Part shown: positions 55,673 to 64,000 of the stretch, one piece after another
Layout: every line of letters starts with the position of its first letter
How positions within the stretch are numbered: the stretch's first letter is position 1
Source: Pelecanus crispus
Lineage: Eukaryota; Chordata; Aves; Pelecaniformes; Pelecanidae
NCBI RefSeq assembly: GCF_030463565.1
Contig: NC_134644.1
Location: forward strand, 126,667,388 to 126,731,387
DNA length: 64,000 bases
Reading direction: 5' to 3'
The notes under the pieces: model-generated
What the model was told of the DNA's origin: nothing
What the model saw: the letters and a program-made list of their open reading frames with translations, nothing else
Databases searched by the model: none
Translations under genes and position numbers: made by a program

Positions 55673-56990
55673 AATCATGGAATCACAGAAATCATTTGGA
55701 AAGATAACCCGACTTGAAATGGGACTACTGCCCATACAGTACAGGGTCAGCCATAGCCTTGCCCACCTAAGTCTTGAAATCCGCCAACGATGGAGATTCT
55801 ATAACCTTTATGGGACCGTCTTCCATGGCTACATCACCCTTCTAATGCAACTGGTTCTCCTTATCTCCAACCCGAACCTCTCAAGCCAGGACTTGTGTCT
55901 GCCACCCCTTGCTTTATTGTCTGCCTCTACTGAGAAGAGTCTATTTCTGTCATTCCTCTAACTACACTTCAATTGCTGTAGACCAGTAACTGCTCCTTGG
56001 CCTCCTCCTTACGCAGCTCCCTCAGTTCTCCTCATGGATTACTGGTAATAGACCCCAATCATCTTTGTAGCTGTCTGCTGGACCCTTTGCAGTTTCTCAA
56101 CACCCTTCTTGAAATGAGAGTGCCAAAGCGGGACGCAATATTCCATGTGGCCTTGCCAGCACTAAGCAGAGCGGGTAATAATCTCCCCAGATCTACCAGC
56201 CATTATCCTTCTAATGCAGCCCAGCATGCTTTTAAGCAATGAGAGAACACTGTTGACTTATATGCAAGCTGGTGTTCATTGTAACCCACCAGTCCTTTGC
56301 AGCAGGGCAGCGACTCATGCCTGGGATTATTCCATCCCCAGTGTAAATCTTTGCACTGCTTACTGGATTTCATGATGTTTCTGTTGGCCCAGTTCTCAAG
56401 TTTATCAAGGTCCCACAGAATTGGTATTCTCCTACTCAGTGTGCCAGTCACACCCCTTAACCTCAGGTCACATGCAAATCTCCTTGTATCATCAGCCAGA
56501 TCACTGATGAAGATGTTGAACAACGTGAGCCCCAGTACACACCTCTGATGTGCTCTCCTCATTACTAGCTAACAACCAGACACACAGCCTTCGATCGCTA
56601 CCCTTTGCCTCTGATAGTCCAGCCAATTTTTAGTCCACCTAATGGTCCACTCGTCCAGCCCACATCTCCTAGCTTCCAAGTGAGGATGCCATGGGAGAGG
56701 GTGACAAAAGCCTTATTAAATTCAAGATGTATCACAACCACCGCTCTTCCCTTGTTAACACAGTCATTTCCTGGCATCATAGAAGGCAACCAGGGTGGTG
56801 AAGCACAATTTGCCCTGTGCTGACTACTCCAGATTATCTTTGTGTCCTTTATGTCCTTGGAAAAGCATGACAACATGCTCCACAATCCCTCCACCGACTG
56901 AAGCAAGGCTGACTGACTGTAGTTCCCTGAACCCTCTTCCTTGCCTTTTTTAAAGATAGGTACCATGCTGCAAAGTCCTCTAGAAAGATG
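55673..56990 (-). mobile_element. CR1 LINE fragment with decayed reverse transcriptase, 1.3 kb
   Basis: The 3' end is at the left (AATCATGGAATCACAGAAATC) and the element reads on the minus strand. Minus-strand frames preserve pieces of a CR1 reverse transcriptase in the correct order: VPIFKKGKEEGSGNYS (ending near 56960), then KGRAVVVIHLEFNKAF, then CVLGLTLFNIFISDLADDTR and NNPRHES. Stops and frameshifts separate them. It is 5'-truncated near 56990 and inactive. It is older than the 9.5 and 45.1 kb copies and lies in sense orientation inside the Rab-like intron. Confidence 0.9.
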
Positions 56991-57094
56991 GAAAAATGCA
57001 ACAGTCCAGTGTTAAAGCAGTTGGAAGTATGAACACAGCTTTGGCTACTCCCTCTCATAAAGAAACTGGAAAGGCACATTCAAACGTTACTTTA

Positions 57095-57120
57095 AAATAA
57101 AATAAAATAAAATAAAATGC
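57095..57120 (+). repeat. (AAAAT)n microsatellite
   Basis: About five tandem AAAAT units, about 100 bp to the right of the 5' break of the long CR1 fragment. Confidence 0.85.
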
Positions 57121-57587
57121 CTAAATAAATTTACAAACCTATGGGAAGTATTCTATACTATTGGGAAATGTTATTTTATATTATCCTTGAGAACAGTTTG
57201 GAGATCTTGAGTGAAATAAGCTCATATCTTACATACAATAACAAAATAAATAATGCCAGTATCTCTTCCAAGGTGAAATTTAATTCCAATTGTTCATTTC
57301 TTTTACCTCAAAATATACTACTTCCTAGCAAAGTGCTGCTATGATTTCTTAGTGTTGAATCAGAGATGTGTCTGAAATATTCCTAGAACTGTGCAGAATT
57401 TTTTTTCCGTTTTGTACCCTTAAAATCAGTTTTGAAGTCAGGAACATGAAGACAGCAAAAGCAAAAAAAGGAAGAATATTTTACTTGGCTCCTTCTGTTA
57501 GAAGGATTTGATAGGAGAAAACCAGCCACATTCTACCAAGTCATATAACCTTCAACATTTTTATTTTTCAGAGAAAAAGATAATGTT

Positions 57588-57608
57588 GGGGGGGGCGGGG
57601 GGGGGGGG
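57588..57608 (+). repeat. G-tract (8 G, C, 12 G)
   Basis: Plus-strand G-run with one interrupting C, inside the Rab-like intron. It has the same form as the tracts at 6.65, 16.7 and 36.8 kb. Confidence 0.9.
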
Positions 57609-59398
57609 AGAATCCAAGAAGGTTGAGTTCAAACTTTTCTCAATGTGAATAAAAAGCTACTAATACAAGAAAATACTTCGTAGTGTTAAAATTAAATATA
57701 TCAATTTCTGAGTGATCAAAATTATATAATTACAAACCAAAACAAACAAAAAAATTCCCAGCATTAAATTAGTCTATGAAGTGGCATACAATGGCCACTC
57801 ACTTATGACAGATTGTTACAGAAATGCCAACATAGATGACAAGATTCTCAGGGAACCTAGGGGTCTTCTCTGCAAGACTCTAAACAGAACAATACTTACA
57901 GCTCATACTCACAGGGTAATATGAAATATGCAAGTATGAATTATTATGTGGTAGAATTAGTATCAAACTATTTTCCCCTCTTAATAAGGATATTTTCTTC
58001 TTTGGAGTGAGAAGACAATTATTAGCTCACTCTCTGCTAATGGAATCTTTCTTCATCTGGTTCAGTCAGATCCTTTAGTGTTTGTAAATCACATTAAAAG
58101 AAGAAATAGTATAACCGAAGAGTTGCCTTGCCTCAAAAGACAGGAGAAATCTAGAAAGCAGACTCATTGGTGAGGAGGTAATGATTTGTTTCTGAAGAAA
58201 ATGCTACATTAAGAGAAATTTTGATTGCATGGTTAAGGACACAGAAGTCAGAAAATGTCACAGTTAATACCATATGCAAAACCCTACTACTGCCCTCTTG
58301 TGCACATGCATCCAGTGACTCCAGATTTCTGACAGTGCATTCTTTGAGTGAGAGTATACATGTATTTTTCAGCAACCTTCTTCCTTGTACACAGATACAG
58401 TACATTAACATTGAAAAGTGTCTTGCATACGAACAACGAACTTCCAAAAGTTTCTATTTCTAATGCTGTTGAAAAGGTGATGCTATTTTTTAACATTCCC
58501 TAATCTGGGATTATATAATTGGCAAGAAATTATGAGTGTTCTTTTCTTTAAACACAGGACATCCTGCCTGACTCACCATGCCTGAAAGCATAACAGAAGG
58601 GTTCATTCCAAGTTCCAGACAACAGATGCATACAGTTTACAGTTGCAAAATTTACTGGTATAGAGGACATGCTCTCCTGTAACATTTAGTCACTATCACA
58701 ATTTCTTCTGCCATAGCAGGGCTCCTGGATTTCTTCATTGGTTCTCAGCGACAGTAATTTGCCATCGCCTTTAAAACAGCACTCCCCACTTAACTCCAGT
58801 TCTTCCCCTACACATGGTCAGCAGGTATAAACTATACTGTAGTCTCAGCTGTATGACACATACACAGTTAGATCTAGGGGGGACTGGATGTTCCCTAAAT
58901 GTATCTGTCTAGCATTATTTAGGGCTATTAGTAGACAATGCAGATCACTGTGCACAGGCTGCCAGAATAGTTCTTTATAGTCAGGCTGTAGCAAAAAAAA
59001 AATCAATGATGGGTGGTACCAGAAAAATGATGCAGAATGTATTATGCATTATATCTTAGTATTCCACATTAAAACAGTACTCTGAAAATGCAGAGTCTAA
59101 AATATTTTTAGTTTTAACTCAAAATACAAGATTTCTATTGTAACACCTAAAACTTTTAAAGTGCACTTTAACCTTTAAAATAAAAATCAGTATTCTAAAG
59201 AGATCAGCTAGGAGTTACTTATGTATCTCAGCTCATATGTTAAAAGAAACCAAACACTCCAGAACTCCACAACTGTTCCTCTGGAGCAATTCCTAATACA
59301 ATTTTTGGAATTCAGGAACTTTTTATCATTTTCAGTGTAACACCTTGTAGTCACACACTAAGATACTCAGGAGAACCCAAAGAAAGTACCAATGATAC

Positions 59399-59488
59399 CT
59401 TTTCTCCTTTCTGTTTTGGTACTACACGTTCTGACTCCTTATCACACTTGTTGCCCAACAGTATTACATCCACTTCATCACCTGCTTT
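59399..59488 (-). CDS. Rab-like GTPase internal exon (G4 motif)
   Basis: A 90-nt exon, phase 0 at both ends, encoding 30 residues that start KAGDEVDVILLGNKCD and end VVPKQKGEK. GNKCD at residues 12-16 is the G4 guanine-specificity motif (NKxD). The flanking pattern is that of Rab8/Rab10/Rab13 family proteins, with RVVPK closest to Rab10 as I remember it. The acceptor is TTCTCTTTCAG before AAAGCA and the donor is AAAAG before GTATCA. Both exon boundaries fall where Rab8/10-class genes are commonly split. Upstream exons with the P-loop, switch I and DTAGQE are not found between here and the right edge, so they should lie further right. Rab family identity is firm; the exact paralogue is not assigned. 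Confidence 0.85.
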
Positions 59489-61961
59489 CTGAAAGAGAAC
59501 CAGCATTAATAAGTGTCAAGTAAGAAAAAAGCAAACAACAAAAGCCCTTCGCCTTCAGCTCACACTAACCTTCAACACTTTATTTCCTTGAAAGTAAAGG
59601 CTAAATTCTGTCCGACCTTTTCATATGTGGAAATATTTTCCATCAGTTACTGGGATTTGGAGGAAAACAACAAGATTGCAAAGAGCAGAAAAAAGCCACT
59701 TACAAATGCAGGGCATAATTTCCAACCCCTTTCATAAGGTATGAAGTACATGGTGCATGGGCACCATCTTCTGATGAATGCTCCACCTTGAGGCTTTAAA
59801 GTGACAGGAAATGCCCTGAATTCACAGACACTGCCCTCCCTAAAGTACTGGGTTCATGGATTAGCATATGAGTCAGGTCTACATCCAGCACTTACAAGTA
59901 AAAAGGAAGGAATTTGCTGCACCTGAAAAATCACCTCTCTGTGCTTCACTTTTGCACACAGACAGTAAAATTACATTAACAGTGTTCAAACTCAACATAA
60001 ACGTTTGATTTTAATGAAGTGAAATTTAAAAACCTCACTTATTTCAAAAGGAAGAAAAATCTAGCTTTTTGACCTTGTCTCCATCCTTCGTTCCACTAAT
60101 CCAGCTACGTACATGGTGACTGTGAAATGCACTGGGTGCTTTACCTCAGTGTTATTTTAAGATAAGCCATTGTAACTATACATGACTGGAATAATGACAA
60201 GGAAAGGGAACAGTTCTGCAACAACACCTGGAAACTGAAAACTGGCATTTGTTGTGAAAATTCTAATATTTAAGCCCACTTTTGGTGCTTAAACGGAGGA
60301 AACTGAGGGTCTCAATCTAGAGACAATTAAAACTAACATGGTCTGATCCCATGGCTTATATTCTCAAAGTATATGCTCACACAGCTTCTCTTGAGGAGTC
60401 AAAAAGCCTGGTCTCAGGCTGCAGGTCTCTCTACAAGGACATTGATGGAATCTCTGATCTCTGTCAAAGTCTTAATTTTTATAACTTTGCCATAAGACAA
60501 AAATCAGACACAATCCTCTTCCCCAGAGCTCACATGCATGCACATGGATACATGTCCCTCTCTTCAGAGAAATGCAAAGAAAATCCTCTATTCATTAAAG
60601 GATGAGAGAATCATTATTTTTAGTCTATTTGCACTTTTACAACTAAGTTGTCTTATTTAAAGAGTAGAGCAGTAAGCACAATTTATTACTAAGGAACTCT
60701 ATTTCATTTTTTGTAATCCACTCTCATTTTAGCATCAGCTAATCTCATTTCATACCCACCACTGATGTTCAAGGTAATGTAGTATTAAAATGAAGTAAGC
60801 TCAACATAAGAGTACAAAGTACAGGCCTAAAATAATGAATCAATCTAACCTGGATTAATAGACCAAAATGTTGGCTGTTTCAGAATGCATTGGAGCTTTA
60901 CTCATTAAGGTCAATGGCTCTCCTACATAAACTCACATACATCAGTCCCTAAAATACAGTAAACAGACAATTTAATCTCATCACATAATCAACTTTTTAT
61001 TTGGAAGAGGACTGTACGTAGCTGAAGTGACATTTGACTTTACTCTGAAGTAAAAGGTCAATGGGAAATACTTGCATACTGTATGTACAAAACCATTAAA
61101 TTCATCCTGTAACTGTAACTTTATTTCTGTACAAACAGCACAAATTTTTGCAATAGGAATGTTCTTTCTAAACAGCTTCAAATAATAACAAAATTTAGAG
61201 GAGGTCAGAGGTGCCATGCCTTTCAGTAAGTATTTATCATTATTACCAATCACTAAGTATTTATTTCAGCAAATAACTATTATTTCTACATCAATGTAAT
61301 GTAATAATGTATTTTCACTTTGACTGGATCCTCCACCAAAGCACTGAAACTACTTCTTTTTAAAGATGGTATCTTGCAGTTTCTTGTTTTTAGAAAACTA
61401 AAGACTATACACCAAAATGGCATCCACTTTAAATTCTGAAAACTGATTATGTAGATGAAGTCTTAAAAAATTAAGTCAATATGACTAGGCAGAAGTTTGA
61501 CCATGTGCTCAGTTGGCATAAAAACTGCAGAGGTACACTGATTTGAATTAGCCAAAAATATGGCTCTTCAGTGCTTCCAAAAGCTCACTGTGTATTTATA
61601 GCTCAGGAATAAGCTTTCCAAATGCAAAATCTGTAGCTAAAAAGAGGATGGTTATTTTACAGTTGTTAAGATGCTATTATGCAAGTCAGCACTGACTAAG
61701 CTAATAGAGTCAGGAAACATTTTTTTCCTGTGTCATGGAAAAATACTATTAAAAATTTCATCAATTTCATCAAGGTAAAAAGGAAATTGTTTTTTTGAGA
61801 AGTAAAAAAAAAAAAGTGTTTTGCTTTGGTATCTCAAAAATACATTCAGATTTTTGGTTCACTCTCTCTAGTTTTTCTTCTGGTTTTAACATTTCAAAGT
61901 TCACTTTTTACTGAAACTTAAAATAATCTGAACTTGGAGAAAACCTAGCCTGTTTTTGTTT
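59489..61961 (-). other. Upstream intron of the Rab-like gene
   Basis: This should be intron immediately 5' of the G4 exon. It was scanned by eye on the minus strand for the preceding Rab exons (DTAGQE switch II and the VYDIT/WI region), and none was found. It is AT-rich with no recognised repeat family. Confidence 0.5.
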
Positions 61962-62480
61962 GTTTTTTTTTTTTTTTAAATGTCCAAAAAGGAAATACCA
62001 GCACTACATTTCTCTCAAAAAATTGAAGCCGAGAGATTTATTGAGACTGACCAAGTTTTCTGAAGTGTTTGGCAGAGCTTGGAGTCATCAGGGTTTGGCA
62101 AAAAGGTTTTTGCCCCACTGGATTCCCTGGCAGCTGGATCCAGCAGCAGCAGGAGCCAGGCTGCTGAGATCGCTGGCCACAGGAGGGAGCAGCGCCAGAG
62201 CCTCAAAGGCAGCGGTGCCACGGACCGGACTCGGAACACTGGACTCTCGCACCGTACTACCATGGTGTGCTTTAGCAGCCTACTCTGATAGGAGCCATCC
62301 ATCCGTGCCCTTCACTAATTACCCGACTGCTCAACTTTCACCTAGCCTGTGCACCCAACAAGGTAAATACCCAACTCGCTGCTTGACTATGTGACTATTA
62401 ACAGAAGTCAAAAATGCAAAAGGGAAGATACCTTGCTCATCCCTTTTGTATGTAATTCGTTTTTTTTTTTTTTTAAATGT
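61962..62480. mobile_element. Candidate insertion: 475-bp GC-richer segment between perfect 22-bp direct repeats
   Basis: G, then fifteen T, then AAATGT occurs at 61962-61983 and again, identical, at 62459-62480. The DNA between them is GC- and CpG-richer than its surroundings and carries AATAAA on the minus strand (62042-62037). This looks like a retroposon or LTR-derived insertion with a target-site duplication, but it has no coding match or family I can name. The repeats are low complexity, so coincidence is possible. Confidence 0.4.
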
Positions 62481-64000
62481 TAGGGGTTTTTTTTGCAGTG
62501 GTTCTCATTTTGCAGGGAAACTATTTCACAGAGGTGCTGTGAACTCATGTGAGTATCGACAGCAGCAGAGACACCCTTACTGAAAGAGAACTACGTCACA
62601 TTTGTACTTACAGGTTATTGGAAGAAACTATCCCTTCGCTTTTTAAATGGTGAGCACAGACCCTACCGTGAATGACGGACCTCAACCTCCCCTGCAGCAA
62701 ACTAACTGTGATTACCAGCTCATGTAGATTCCTTCTTGCATAAAGCTATGTATGCAGTCATAGATCTTAAAGAACCGCCACCTTGTCCCTCCACCACATT
62801 TCCAGGGTGTAGCTGTGCAGAGGGCTGCATGACTTTGATACTCATGGATTACAGTTTGAAAAGGGAACAGTAGTTTGTAGGTCCAAACAGTGAAATCGAG
62901 AAACCATATGTGATAAATACACTATGGTAATACTTGATTAGTTTGTATTTGACGAAGAAATGTAGCGCTAATATAATTTTTCAGATCTGAAGAGGATACA
63001 CATCATCATGCAGCAAAATGAAGGCAGAGCTGGGGAAGGCCATAAAGCTGGGAAGTTTCTTCTTCCTACTCACTAGACAAATGACACTAGAAACTTACCC
63101 TTTGTATTAATGAAGAGTACTTTGTTAGGAATACATTGCCCTCATAGTCTCTTTGACAGCATCACATGGGCAGTGTTCATATTATGATTCCCATACATAT
63201 CTCTTTCCATACATTTTTCTAAGTGCCACCTTATGACCTCAGTTTGTCTAGTTTCCAGGACTTCAGTGGAAATAGATAAATGATAGAATTTGTCTATTAG
63301 TAAACTTAGACACAACTAGATATAAACCAATTTATCCTGAAAACAATCTGGGATTAGAGAGAAACCAATTTAGTAAAGTGACAAGAACAAGAATTTTCAG
63401 TTCTAATCAGAGCCATAACAACAAACCCATCTATGAACTGGAACAATTTGATCCTTTTGACATCAAGCTTTCCCATCTGAGGAAGAAAAACCTCAGAAGA
63501 GTTTGAAGCCAAACTAATTTACATTTGTAAAGCAGTTTGCTGTGCTGTTTTTATTTAAGTATGATGCAGAAACACTGAAAGACATTCCAGTATCCCAACT
63601 CTCAGATGCATCAAATGAACAGAACTGGAGAAGGGCACTATGCAAAAATGGCAGTAACCCCGCACACCCATACATTTCATATCCTGGCTGAGGGGTCACT
63701 TCTTCAGGTAGTACAAACAGAAAGCTAATGTATTCCAAGAACACTAAATTCTGTCACCAAGACTTGCTACTGCATGAGAAAATGAATTTATCTTCCCCAT
63801 GCAGAAAATTCTGTGCTAGCAGAGGATTTCCAGCATGAAGATAATTGTTAGGAACTGGTAATGCCACCTTTATGGCCACACCAGGAGACTAGCACAATGA
63901 AAACCAGTCCAACGTATTTAAGAGAAAAATCGGACCTACTGTCTATGTCAAAAGTTTTTGGAGACCCAGATGCCATGCATGAATCATGGAGTAATTTAGG
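62481..64000 (-). other. Probable continuation of the Rab-like intron; no gene recognised
   Basis: AT-rich DNA to the window edge. A 76-codon minus-strand frame (63514-63744) has no recognisable motif. It would be intron if the 5' exons of the Rab-like gene lie to the right. Confidence 0.45.

Larger units (their letters stand above)
54169..59398 (-). other. Intron of the Rab-like gene (5.2 kb)
   Basis: Bounded by GT at 59398-59397 and AG at 54170-54169 on the minus strand. It holds a 1.3 kb CR1 fragment in the same orientation, an (AAAAT)n microsatellite, a G-tract at 57.6 kb and otherwise AT-rich sequence. No further exon is recognised. Confidence 0.75.

Noticed and set aside
62015-62302. 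Minus-strand 95-codon frame with a hydrophobic leucine stretch resembling a signal peptide
   Set aside because: The Leu run comes from CTG repeats. The frame runs through an AATAAA signal and has no homology.

Overview
This is eukaryotic nuclear DNA, almost certainly from a bird. It is AT-rich, gene-poor and intron-dominated. It carries several CR1 LINE 3' ends with the avian tail signature (ATAGAATCATAGAATCG followed by GGAAAAGACC on the opposite strand). The only recognisable coding DNA is a few short exons with consensus splice sites. There is no bacterial gene organisation, and most open frames are chance.

Left and centre (1 to about 37.2 kb): the 5' part of GAREM1 (GRB2-associated regulator of MAPK1, formerly FAM59A), on the minus strand. 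Coding exon 1 (37026-37146) lies in a strong CpG island. Exon 2 (13441-13581) is 23.4 kb downstream, and the phases match exactly across the intron. Exon 3 and the rest of the gene must lie beyond the left edge, so 1-13440 is all intron 2. Intron 1 holds a second GC/CpG-rich patch near 28.8 kb, many A- or C-rich low-complexity blocks, and no other gene that I recognise.

Upstream of GAREM1 (37.2 to 54 kb): intergenic or unassigned DNA with a small GC patch at 38.5 kb, a heavily decayed plus-strand CR1 relic (about 41.6-43.1 kb) and a younger minus-strand CR1 3' end at 45.15 kb.

Right part (54 kb to the end): two spliced minus-strand exons (59399-59488 and 54067-54168) encode the G4 and G5 region of a Rab8/Rab10-like small GTPase. 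Phases and splice sites are intact. The intron between them holds a 1.3 kb CR1 fragment in the same orientation. The gene runs in the same direction as GAREM1, so its tail points toward the GAREM1 promoter. From memory of the mammalian order around GAREM1 (MEP1B - GAREM1 - KLHL14), a Rab gene is not expected here, which makes it the most interesting gene-level observation.

Other notable structure: a (GCT)14 run, read as (AGC/CAG)14 on the GAREM1 strand, just upstream of the GAREM1 start; perfect 22-bp direct repeats flanking a 475-bp GC-richer segment at 62 kb; a 23-A tract just after an AATAAA at 32.9 kb; and four long G-tracts, each broken by a single C. I see no tRNA, rRNA, CRISPR array or novel multi-gene system.
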